Positions 1 through 7,527 of a stretch of 64,000 nucleotides of DNA are shown piece by piece. Positions within the stretch are counted from its first letter, which is position 1; the number at the start of each line of letters is the position of its first letter. The notes below the pieces were generated by a model, which did not search any database, was not told the DNA's origin, and saw nothing but the letters and a program-made list of their open reading frames with translations. Made by a program: the position numbers and the translations under genes. Source of the stretch: Pyxidicoccus sp. MSG2. GTDB lineage: Bacteria; Myxococcota; Myxococcia; Myxococcales; Myxococcaceae. Location: contig NZ_JAPNKC010000001.1 of assembly GCF_026626705.1 (NCBI RefSeq), forward strand, positions 10,502,001 through 10,566,000, read 5' to 3'.

Positions 1-1884
1 GCGCCAGTGCATGGCGCCCTGGTGCGTCATGCCGCGAAGGGTCTGCGTCGTCATGGGGCCCTTCATCGGGTGGAAGGTGTTCTGGTCGCCAGTGCCGTTG
101 ACATCCGAGCCCGGGTGACCGGTGAACGTGCGGAACAGGCCAATCTCGAGGCTGCTCGCGAGACGCTTGTCGATGGGGTTGGCCGTCACGGCGTCATCCG
201 GGTTGCCCAGGTCCCAGGCCAGCTCGTCCTTGTCGCCGAAGATGTGGCAGCTGGCGCAGGACGACTCGCCGTTGGCCGACGAGAAGGTGGCGTCGTAGAG
301 GAACGGGCGGCCCTGCACGACGGAGGCGGGCTCCGGGTTGTACAGCGGCGCCGAGGCCACCTGGCCCTTGGTGGCGAGGTCGATGACCTTCACCGCGTTG
401 TCGAAGCGGGTCATCACGTAGAGGCGGTTGCGCGCCTCGTCCAGCACGAGGCCGCTGGGGCCGCCGCCGCTGACGGGGATGTAGTTGGCGCTCGCGGTGC
501 GCGGGTCGAAGGCGTTGCTCTCCAGCGCGCCCGTGTCGAAGACGCCGACCTTGCTGGAGCTGAACGCGGCCACGTACAGCTTCGTGCCGTCACTGGAGAC
601 GACCATCTCCGTCGGCGTGGAGAGGCTGTGGTTCTTCGCCGTGGGGTCGAAGCCGGGCTTCCCGGCCAGCTTCGAGTAGTCGATGTGCTTGTTGAGGTGG
701 CGCGGGGAGACGGCGCCACCGGAGATGACGGTGATGCGCATCTTCGCGAGGTTGCCCTGCACCGTGCTGCCGCCGAACACACCCGGGCCCTCGAAGCGGA
801 TCGGGTTGTTGGCGTCGCTGTTGGACGCGTAGAGGGCGCCCGACTTCGGGTTGGTGGCGAGGTTGAAGATGGTGGTGCCCACGCCCGTGTAGAAGGCCTT
901 CTCCGTCAGGCTGTCCGCGTCGATGGCGAAGACGTCCTTGTCCGGCAGCCGCAGGCGCACGCTGTTGTTGAAGTTGCGGCCGAGCGTGTCCTGCCACTGC
1001 CCGGCGGAGGCGTTCCACTTGACGATGAGGCCGGTCTCCGGCGCCTTCTTGCCCTCGAAGTTCGTGGACGGTCCGGGCAGACCGCCCGGGATGAGGTTGT
1101 TCCCCCAGGGAAGGGTGTCGGGGAAGACGAGACACATGCCCGACTCATTGAAGCCGTTGCATACGCCTTCCAGGTTGACGGTGGTCGTCTGGTTGCCGGA
1201 CTGGGCGATGGCCGCATAGACAGTCTTCTTGTCCGGGCTGACGGCCAGGCCGCGCGGCGTGTCGCCGAAGAGCGTGACGATGCGCAGGGGCGTGCCGCCG
1301 AGCGTCGTCCCCAGGGAGGCCGGGTTGAAGACCCAGACGTCCGCGCGACCCACGCTCGGCGTGGTGAGCTTCGGGTCTCCCGCGCCGGGGACGCTGGAGA
1401 TGGACGCGTCGGTGCGGTGCTGGCCGCGGTGCGCGGTGGTGATGAACGCGTAGCCGTTGGTGCCGGCGAAGACGATGTCGCGCGGCTCATCGCCGACGAG
1501 CAGCGTGCGCACCACGCGCGGCGTGCCGCTCAGGCTCACCACGCTGACGCTGTCCGAGAGGTGGTTGACCACCCAGACTTCCGTGTTGCTGCGCGCGACG
1601 ACCGAGACGGGCTCCAGGCCCACCGGAACTTCCGCGAGGAGCGTGAGTCCGGCGCTGGTGACGGAGAAGACCTCCAGGCGGTTGTCCGGCGTGTTGACGG
1701 CGAACAGCTTCGTCCCGTCCGGAGAGAGGGCCAGCGGGCGGACGTGCGCGCTGTCGAACTCGATGAACGAGGGCGACTGGGCGGCGGCGGTGAATGCGGC
1801 CAACAACGACACCGCGGCGCACAACGAAACAGCGCGAGCGCGCCAGCGGCTCCTGCTCGCGCCCACTTGCTGGGTACCCACCAT
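1..1884 (-). CDS. Secreted beta-propeller / c-type cytochrome protein (5' part only)
   Basis: Reading from an ATG at 1884, with a GAGGAGG ribosome site six bases upstream, the frame stays open to the window edge, so about 628 N-terminal residues are visible and the C-terminus is missing. It opens with a signal peptide (basic start, hydrophobic stretch ending near AAFTAAAQ). Repeated blocks of the type LSPDGTKLFAVN and VSSDGTKLYVAAF are typical of YncE/NHL-like beta-propellers. Residues 543-547 read CASCH, a haem c attachment motif, followed by a segment resembling cytochrome c peroxidase-type domains. Such propeller-cytochrome fusions are usually periplasmic or surface redox proteins; the substrate is unknown. 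It is divergent from the LuxR-type regulator. The large open frame on the opposite strand is a shadow produced by GC bias. Confidence 0.85.
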   Translation of the reverse strand, partial: MVGTQQVGASRSRWRARAVSLCAAVSLLAAFTAAAQSPSFIEFDSAHVRPLALSPDGTKLFAVNTPDNRLEVFSVTSAGLTLLAEVPVGLEPVSVVARSNTEVWVVNHLSDSVSVVSLSGTPRVVRTLLVGDEPRDIVFAGTNGYAFITTAHRGQHRTDASISSVPGAGDPKLTTPSVGRADVWVFNPASLGTTLGGTPLRIVTLFGDTPRGLAVSPDKKTVYAAIAQSGNQTTTVNLEGVCNGFNESGMCLVFPDTLPWGNNLIPGGLPGPSTNFEGKKAPETGLIVKWNASAGQWQDTLGRNFNNSVRLRLPDKDVFAIDADSLTEKAFYTGVGTTIFNLATNPKSGALYASNSDANNPIRFEGPGVFGGSTVQGNLAKMRITVISGGAVSPRHLNKHIDYSKLAGKPGFDPTAKNHSLSTPTEMVVSSDGTKLYVAAFSSSKVGVFDTGALESNAFDPRTASANYIPVSGGGPSGLVLDEARNRLYVMTRFDNAVKVIDLATKGQVASAPLYNPEPASVVQGRPFLYDATFSSANGESSCASCHIFGDKDELAWDLGNPDDAVTANPIDKRLASSLEIGLFRTFTGHPGSDVNGTGDQNTFHPMKGPMTTQTLRGMTHQGAMHWR

Positions 1885-2183
1885 ATGGACCTCCTCGGGA
1901 CGGGGAAGCGTTGCAGTCCCGGAATTACCAGGGGGTTCCGCGACATCGCCCCCACCGAAGGGAGGGGAAACGCCCCCCTCCATGCTCAGGGGCCGCTGAC
2001 ACGGCGCGTCGCCCGCCGTTGGGACGAGACGGTTACCGTCAGGGCGGGGGATTCCGGGTGGTGACGCGTCGCGGTGTGGACTTCGCGACACTGGCGGTGT
2101 GCTCTCCCCATTCTGGCCGCGGTCGATTTACGCGTCTTCCGTGATCTACTTGCTGACGCAACCGGCCGAAGGGGAGCGTGCGA
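1885..2183. other. Divergent intergenic region
   Basis: About 300 bases separate the start codons of the cytochrome gene (minus) and the LuxR-type regulator (plus), so promoters for both should lie here. I see ribosome sites at both ends and a short GC-rich inverted repeat near 1972-1985, but no convincing -35/-10 pair, operator or small gene. Confidence 0.5.
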
Positions 2184-4961
2184 ATGCCGAGCCTTCGAAA
2201 CGCAGCGGGGAGCCGTCGTGCGTCAGCGTCAGCCCCGGCGGGCGCGGCGGAGGACCTGGCGCCCTCGGGTGAGCCGCACTCGCATCTGCTGCCGACGAAG
2301 CTCTCCCCGCCGCAGACGGCGTCCGTGTTGGTGACGCGGGGCGCCGCGCTGCGGAAGATCGACCAGGGCGTCAGCGGCAAGCTGGTGCTGGTGACGGCGC
2401 CGCTCGGCTCGGGCAAGACGACGCTGCTGACGCAGTGGTGCCGGGAAGCGCGCGCGACGCACCTGCTCGCGTGGCTGTCGCTCGACGAGCAGGACAACGC
2501 GCCCGAGCGGTTCTTCTCGTACCTGGTCGGGGCGATTCGCCGGGCCGCTCCGGACTTCGACGCGTACAGCGCGAGCGAGCCGGACCACGCGACCTCCGTC
2601 CTCTTGCGGAGCCTGTGGAACCTGGGGCGCGAGCTCGTCGTGGTGCTGGACGACTTCCACGTGCTGCGTGAGCGCTCGCTGGTGCGGGCCTTCTCGTACC
2701 TGCTCGACCACTCGCCGCCGCACGTGCACTGGGTCGTCTCTTCGCGCCACCTGCCCGAGCTGGACCTGGCGAAGCTGAAGCTCACCGAGCAGCTCGTGAC
2801 GCTCGACGGGCGCGACTTGAGCCTGGACGGCGAGGCCATCCGCGAGCTGGGCCAGCGCATGTGCGGTGCCGCGCTCACGCCCGAGGACGTCGACTACCTG
2901 CGCTCGCGCACGGAAGGGTGGGTCGCCGGCGTGAAGCTGGCGCTGCTGTCGGCGGGTGAGCACGCGAGCGTGAGCGATGCGCTGCGCAAGGCCATCGGCT
3001 CCAACCACGATGTGGCGAGGTACCTCGCGGACGCGGTGCTGCGCGAGCAGGCCGACGAGGTGCGCGAGTTCCTGGTGCTCAGCTCGGTGGTGGAGCACGT
3101 CAACGGCGATCTGTGCAACGCGCTGATGGGCATCACCCACGGCCCGGCGCTGCTGGCGAACCTGGAGCGGGCGCAGTTGTTCATCCAGCCGCTCGACACC
3201 GAGCACCAGTGGTACCGCTATCATCCGCTGTTCCTCGACGTGCTGCGGGCCCAGCTCGCGTGCGAATTCGGAGAGTGTGTGCCCCGGCTGCACCGCGCGG
3301 CGAGCGCGTGGTTCGCCGAGCACCAGTTGCCGGACGAGGCGCTGACGCACGCGTTCGCCTCGGGAGACAGGAGCTGGTGTCTCGAGCTCACCGCGCGCTG
3401 CGTGGAGGCGTGGATGCGCGAGGGCGAGATTGCCTCCGTGCTCCACTGGACGGCGAAGCTGACGGCGGAGGAGGTCATCCGCTCGCCGGCCCTCTGCGTG
3501 GGGCACATCGCGTGTCTCATCCTGTCCCGTCGCTTCGCGCATGCGACGTCGGCGCTGCAGGACGCGCAGCACCGCCTCGAGACGGCCCACGCGGCGGCGG
3601 ACCCGGAGCGCGAGCGACTGTCGAAGCGGCTCACCCACCTCACGCTGCTCCACGCCATCCTGTCCGACTCGGCCCCGGGCGCTGGCCTCGAGCTGGATGC
3701 GTCGCCGGGCTCCGAGGAACCGGACGTCTTCATGGCGGGCGCGGTGCTGGCGGCGAAGGCCTACCAGGCGCTCCGGATGAACCGGTTCGATGCGATGCGC
3801 CGGCTCGCGCTGAGCGCGCGGGAGACGCTGCAGGGGCTCAACAATCCCTTCCTGGTCGGCTACACGGACTCCCTCGTCGCGCTGGCGGACCGGGCGCAGG
3901 GGAAGATGAAGGACGCTGCGGAGCGGTGCGAGGAGTCCTTCGCGCGCGCGAGCCGCGGGCGGCGCAACCCGGTGTGGGTGAACGCGGCGACGGCGCTGGC
4001 CAACGCCCGCTACGAGCAGAACCGGCTCGACGAGGCCGAGGCGCTCTGCGTCGAGGTGCTCCCGCTGCTGTCGCAGGCGCCCGTGTTCGAGACGTTCTCG
4101 CTCGCCTACTTCATGCTGGCCCGCATCAAGACGATTCGCGGGAAGTACGCGGAGGCCTACCGGCTCCTGGACTACCTCCACAGCGTCCTCGAGGTCAGTC
4201 ACCAGACGCGCTTCCTCGCCCATGTCTGCGGCGAGAAGATCCGCCTCTTCCTGGTGGAGCAGTCGCCCGCGCGGATGCGGGTCGTCGCACAGGAGTTCGA
4301 GCTGGGCGAGCGGATGCGGCGGGGGGAGTGGAGCGAGAAGCGCTTCTACGACGAGACGTGGGAGCGGCTCGGGCTGGCGCAGGCCTGGGTGCTGATGGCG
4401 CGCGGGCGGCACGGCAAGGCGCACGCGATTCTGGAGACGCTGCGCGCCAGCGCGCATGACGTGGGCTACGTGTCCCGCGAGACGGCGCTGCTGGCGGCGA
4501 TTGCGGTGTGCCACTGGCGGGCGGGAGACGCACCGGCGGCCTTCGCCGCGTTGAACCGCGGCTTCGCGCTGGTGCAGCGGTTCGGCTTCGGGCGCAGCGT
4601 GTTCGATGAGACGCCGGGCCTGCAGGAGGTCATCGTCGCGGCCGCCACCCAGCGGAAGCTGAGCTACGCGATGCCGGCCCGGTACACCGAGCGATTCCAG
4701 GACCTGCTGTCGGCGGGGGACAGCGTGCCGGCCGAGTTCGCGGCTCCCCCCAGCGCGCCCCTGGAGCCGCTCACGGAGCGCGAGCTGCAGATGCTCAAGC
4801 TGCTCGCGCAGGGGCTGAGCAACCAGGAGATCAGCGAGCGCTCCAACGTGGCGCTCTCCACGACCAAGTGGCACCTGCGGAACGTGTTCGCCAAGCTGGA
4901 GGTGACGACGCGCACCGCGGCCATCGTGAAGGCCCAGGAGCGGCTGCAGCGGAACCTGTGA
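2184..4961 (+). CDS. MalT-type LuxR-family transcriptional regulator (STAND ATPase)
   Basis: A 925-residue protein with the architecture of the MalT/LAL class. Residues about 70-80 hold a Walker A motif (APLGSGKTT), about 150-158 a Walker B strand (LVVVLDDFH), the middle is a helical TPR-like region, and the last 65 residues are a LuxR helix-turn-helix (LTERELQMLKLLAQGLSNQE). Members are ATP-dependent activators switched on by a small inducer; no inducer or target can be read here. The ATG at 2184 is preferred over the GTG at 2178 because AAGGGGAG at 2169-2176 is seven bases from the ATG and only one base from the GTG. Its possible target is the divergent cytochrome gene. The family call is firm; the role is unknown. 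Confidence 0.93.
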   Translation: MPSLRNAAGSRRASASAPAGAAEDLAPSGEPHSHLLPTKLSPPQTASVLVTRGAALRKIDQGVSGKLVLVTAPLGSGKTTLLTQWCREARATHLLAWLSLDEQDNAPERFFSYLVGAIRRAAPDFDAYSASEPDHATSVLLRSLWNLGRELVVVLDDFHVLRERSLVRAFSYLLDHSPPHVHWVVSSRHLPELDLAKLKLTEQLVTLDGRDLSLDGEAIRELGQRMCGAALTPEDVDYLRSRTEGWVAGVKLALLSAGEHASVSDALRKAIGSNHDVARYLADAVLREQADEVREFLVLSSVVEHVNGDLCNALMGITHGPALLANLERAQLFIQPLDTEHQWYRYHPLFLDVLRAQLACEFGECVPRLHRAASAWFAEHQLPDEALTHAFASGDRSWCLELTARCVEAWMREGEIASVLHWTAKLTAEEVIRSPALCVGHIACLILSRRFAHATSALQDAQHRLETAHAAADPERERLSKRLTHLTLLHAILSDSAPGAGLELDASPGSEEPDVFMAGAVLAAKAYQALRMNRFDAMRRLALSARETLQGLNNPFLVGYTDSLVALADRAQGKMKDAAERCEESFARASRGRRNPVWVNAATALANARYEQNRLDEAEALCVEVLPLLSQAPVFETFSLAYFMLARIKTIRGKYAEAYRLLDYLHSVLEVSHQTRFLAHVCGEKIRLFLVEQSPARMRVVAQEFELGERMRRGEWSEKRFYDETWERLGLAQAWVLMARGRHGKAHAILETLRASAHDVGYVSRETALLAAIAVCHWRAGDAPAAFAALNRGFALVQRFGFGRSVFDETPGLQEVIVAAATQRKLSYAMPARYTERFQDLLSAGDSVPAEFAAPPSAPLEPLTERELQMLKLLAQGLSNQEISERSNVALSTTKWHLRNVFAKLEVTTRTAAIVKAQERLQRNL

Positions 4962-4970
4962 GGGAGGCCC

Positions 4971-5012
4971 TGAAACAACAAACCCCCGATTCTCCAAGGA
5001 GAACCGGGGGTT
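4971..5012 (-). terminator. Rho-independent terminator of the tRNA gene
   Basis: On the minus strand, just after the tRNA 3' end, AACCCCCG and TTCTCC arms pair with GGAGAA and CGGGGGTT (positions 4981-5012), with one A/C mismatch. The stem is followed by a T-rich tract (TTTGTTGTTT). Orientation and T-tract match the tRNA. It lies just past the convergent LuxR-type gene and could also block read-through there. Confidence 0.85.
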
Positions 5013-5017
5013 ACCTG

Positions 5018-5091
5018 TGGCCAGGGTCGGACTTGAACCGACTACCTGCGGATTATGAGACCGCCGCTCTAACCAGGTGAGCTACCTGGCC
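5018..5091 (-). tRNA. tRNA with CAU anticodon (elongator Met, or Ile2 read after lysidine modification)
   Basis: A cloverleaf folds on the minus strand: acceptor GGCCAGG/CCTGGCC, D-arm GCTC...GAGC, anticodon loop CTCATAA, and T-arm GTCGG-TTCAAGT-CCGAC, with discriminator A. The anticodon stem GCGGT/TCCGC has four pairs plus a T/T mismatch next to the loop. CCA is not encoded. The first acceptor pair is a normal G-C, so it is not the initiator. Anticodon CAU is shared by elongator methionine tRNA and the minor isoleucine tRNA that TilS modifies (tilS is at 43672); the sequence alone does not settle which it is. Confidence 0.95.
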
Positions 5092-5104
5092 GCAAAGTGA
5101 CGCC

Positions 5105-5133
5105 CGTATAGCGGGACAGGGACGCCGCTGCAA
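5105..5133 (-). promoter_or_regulatory. Sigma-70-type promoter of the tRNA gene
   Basis: On the minus strand TTGCAG (5133-5128) and TATACG (5110-5105) are separated by exactly 17 bases. The -10 box ends 13 bases before the tRNA 5' end, which implies a short 5' leader. This is one of the clearest vegetative promoters in the window. Confidence 0.75.
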
Positions 5134-5629
5134 GGGGCTTCGAAGGGGGATGACCGGCATTTGAGCGCACCTTGTTCCTCCCGAAGGGCTCCCCTTGAGA
5201 CCTCCACCGATAAGCATTTCTGCTCGTAGGGCGATCTGCCGACGACGTGGCGCGGGCCGAGGCTGCTGAGCCGGCCGCCGAGGGGCAGGACGGAGCCTCG
5301 CCGGTCTACATGAGCCCCAAGAGGGTGGGGCGGAGGCGCTCTTCGAGAAGGACCTGCCGGTCCGCCGACTCCAGGACGATAAGCAGCTCCTGAACGGTGG
5401 GTACGACGACGCGAAGGCAGCGCGTCGCCAGGCGGCACCGCATCGCGGCCATCGAGTCGTACTCCACGGGTGAAGCGGAGGCTGGTGCAGAGACGAGGTC
5501 AGGCCATGGTCAGTGTTCGCCTGGGACGCCTTCAGGTGCTGACCCTTCTGACCCCCTCGGGGCCTGCGAGCGGCATTTCGTCTTGTGCTGGCTGTAAGAC
5601 TCCGCTAGCTCGTCCGTAGGCAATCGACG
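5134..5629. other. Gene-poor spacer upstream of the metal-efflux operon
   Basis: About 500 bases with no convincing gene. Frames are short and their codon use does not match the neighbours. A minus-strand frame ending at about 5310 (containing RVVVPTVQELLIVLES) and a plus-strand 37-codon frame at 5506-5619 (ending in a CxxC motif) are the only candidates, and neither has typical GC-rich third positions. The metal operon's promoter and any operator should lie in the last 150 bases, but I cannot identify a MerR-type or other palindrome with confidence. Confidence 0.5.
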
Positions 5630-6034
5630 ATGACGTTGCGCGTGCTCGCAGTCCTGGCGGTCCTGGTGCTGCCTTCCTGGGCGGGGGCGGTCGAGGGACT
5701 GTTCCATCTATGCCATGGCAGCGTGAGGCTCGACCTCACGTGCTGCTGCGACCACGACGAAGCGAAGGTCCGCCAGTCGCACCCGGATGCTTTTCTCCAG
5801 GGCGAGCATGATGCCTGCTGCGGCGAACTGAAGGCGCGGCACGTCCCGACGCCGGCTTCCAAGGTGCCCTCCGGGCACGCCTGGACTCCCGTCCCGGTGG
5901 CGATGGTGCCCGAGTCGGTCCCCAGCATCCCCCCGGCGCCTGAGGCCCTGCCTTCGGCGTGGGTACGCATCCGTGGCGTCCACGACTCCACCGCGCCGCC
6001 CCTCTACATCCAGCACTGCTCCTACCTGAAATGA
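5630..6034 (+). CDS. Small secreted Cys/His-rich protein, first gene of metal operon 1
   Basis: A 134-residue protein with a clear signal peptide (hydrophobic segment ending LPSWAGAV). It is followed by Cys- and His-rich clusters (HLCHG, TCCCDHDEA, HDACCGEL), a Pro-rich stretch, and a C-terminal block ending PPLYIQHCSYLK. Cys/His clusters after export suggest periplasmic binding of soft metals such as Cu(I) or Ag(I), as CusF-like chaperones do, but I recognise no named domain. It lies 122 bases before the outer-membrane factor and points the same way, so it is probably the operon leader gene. The gene at 13038 has the same plan and heads the second operon. The ribosome site is weak (AGGC, nine bases upstream). 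The function is inferred from context. Confidence 0.7.
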   Translation: MTLRVLAVLAVLVLPSWAGAVEGLFHLCHGSVRLDLTCCCDHDEAKVRQSHPDAFLQGEHDACCGELKARHVPTPASKVPSGHAWTPVPVAMVPESVPSIPPAPEALPSAWVRIRGVHDSTAPPLYIQHCSYLK

Positions 6035-6156
6035 GACCGGCAGACGTGCGCTGAAGCATGGTCGGCGGGCGTGTGTCCGCTGGCCGGGTTCCGCCCGCCG
6101 CCGGTGACTCCCGTGCTCCGGCGACAGGCACGTCCCGTTTTCCTGGAGCAGGAGTC

Positions 6157-7527
6157 ATGTCGACTTTCAAGAGAAGTGGGGGCCCCGTTCCGCGGGGTGC
6201 CCTGGCCGCCGGTGCTGCCGTGTGGCTCTGGGGGAATGTCGCTGCCGCCGATGAGCGCCCACGTGAAGCGCAGGCGGAAGCGCTCGCGCGGCAAGCCCAC
6301 CAGCCCTCCGAAGGCGAGCCCTTCGCCCAGGCACCGGTGTTGGAGCGCGCCGAGGTCGTCCGGCAGGTGCTCGCCCGGAATCCCTCGCTGGAGGCAGCAC
6401 GGGCGGCCTGGCAATCGGCCCTCGCCCGCGAGCCTCAGGAGACCGCGCTGGAGGACCCGATGCTCTCCTACAGCATCGCGCCTCTGAGCATCGTGGGCAG
6501 GGAGCAATTCGGACAGACGCTGGAGCTGAGCCAGCAGCTTCCCTTTCCCGGCAAGCGGGGACTGCGAGGCGAGATGGCGCTGGCCGAGGCCAACGCCATG
6601 AAGGAAGACCTGGACGAGCTGCGGCTGCGTCTGGCCCTCACGGCCTCCAACCTCTTCGATGATTTCTTCGTCGCGCATCGGGCAATGGCCATCACCGACG
6701 AGCACGTTCGGCTGCTCGAACAGCTCAAGAAGAGCGCCGAGGCCCAGTACGTGTCGGGCCGCGCCTCGCAACAGGATGCGCTTCAGGCCGAGGTGGAGCT
6801 GAGTGACGTGCTCCGCGAGAAGGTGGCGCTCGAATCGGAACGTGAGCGTCTGCGGGCGCAGCTCAACGGCCTGCTGCACCGCCCACCCCAGGCGCCGCTA
6901 CCGCCACCACCGGATGACCTCGCCGTGCCTGCCGAGGAGCCAGGTCCGAGCGAAACGCTCCAGGAACTCGCGCTAGGCCAGCGACCGGAGCTGGACGGCC
7001 TTCGAGCCCGCCTCGGTGGACGCGAGGCGGCTGTTCGTCTCGCCCAGCGCGACTACTACCCGGACCTGCGGGTGATGGGCTCATACAACTCCATGTGGAT
7101 GGACACGTCCCACCAGTTCATGGCGGGCGTCTCCATCAACGTCCCGCTCAACTTGAGTAGGCGAAGGGCAGCCGTGCGGGAGGCGGAGGCGAACCTCCAG
7201 CGCCTGCGCGTCGAGGAACGGCACCTCATCAACGACATCCGCGTCGAAGTGGAACAGGCGCGTACGCGCCTCGTGGAAGCTCTCAGGATTGTGGCCCTCT
7301 TCCGCGAGCGCCTCGTCCCAGCAGCCCGTGACCAGGTGGCTGCCGCCCGCGCCAGCTTCGAGAGCGGGAGGGGCGGCTTCCCATCCCTCATCGATGCCGA
7401 ACGCAAGCTGCGAAGTGTGGAGCTGCGCTCCCAGATGGCCCTGGCGGACGTGCAGCGCCGACAGGCGGAACTCGACCGGGCCACGGGTCAGGTCCCCGGA
7501 CTCCCCACAGAAGGAGCTTCACGATGA
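6157..7527 (+). CDS. TolC-family outer-membrane factor of heavy-metal efflux (CusC/CzcC type)
   Basis: A 456-residue protein starting at the ATG at 6157, which has a GGAGCAGGAG ribosome site; a longer upstream frame lacks one. The N-terminus carries a signal sequence (LAAGAAVWLWGNVAAADE). Two repeats of the OEP (TolC) helical domain follow; helix blocks such as ARAAWQSALARE and QLPFPGKRGLRGEMALAEA are typical of CzcC-like channels. It would form the trimeric outer-membrane and periplasmic tunnel of a tripartite RND pump. Its stop codon overlaps the start of the adaptor gene (ATGA), implying translational coupling. Because the second pump operon has lost its own factor (remnant at 18426), this channel may serve both pumps. 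Confidence 0.93.
   Translation: MSTFKRSGGPVPRGALAAGAAVWLWGNVAAADERPREAQAEALARQAHQPSEGEPFAQAPVLERAEVVRQVLARNPSLEAARAAWQSALAREPQETALEDPMLSYSIAPLSIVGREQFGQTLELSQQLPFPGKRGLRGEMALAEANAMKEDLDELRLRLALTASNLFDDFFVAHRAMAITDEHVRLLEQLKKSAEAQYVSGRASQQDALQAEVELSDVLREKVALESERERLRAQLNGLLHRPPQAPLPPPPDDLAVPAEEPGPSETLQELALGQRPELDGLRARLGGREAAVRLAQRDYYPDLRVMGSYNSMWMDTSHQFMAGVSINVPLNLSRRRAAVREAEANLQRLRVEERHLINDIRVEVEQARTRLVEALRIVALFRERLVPAARDQVAAARASFESGRGGFPSLIDAERKLRSVELRSQMALADVQRRQAELDRATGQVPGLPTEGASR

Noticed and set aside
7..2064. A 685-codon plus-strand frame over the cytochrome gene
   Set aside because: It mirrors the minus-strand gene, has Arg/Val/Ala-rich nonsense composition and no domain. High third-position GC creates such antisense frames.
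5255..5400. A peptide resembling the activation segment of a Ser/Thr kinase (DGASPVYMSP) in the tRNA-metal spacer
   Set aside because: No other kinase motif lies in any frame around it, so the likeness is probably chance.
5300..5460. A minus-strand frame with RVVVPTVQELLIVLES
   Set aside because: Short, without ribosome site or known family; it could be a gene fragment, but nothing supports it.
5506..5619. A 37-codon plus-strand frame ending in a CxxC motif just before the metal operon, with GAGG seven bases upstream
   Set aside because: Only about half of its third positions are G or C, far below the real genes, and no homologue is recognised. Kept only as a note.
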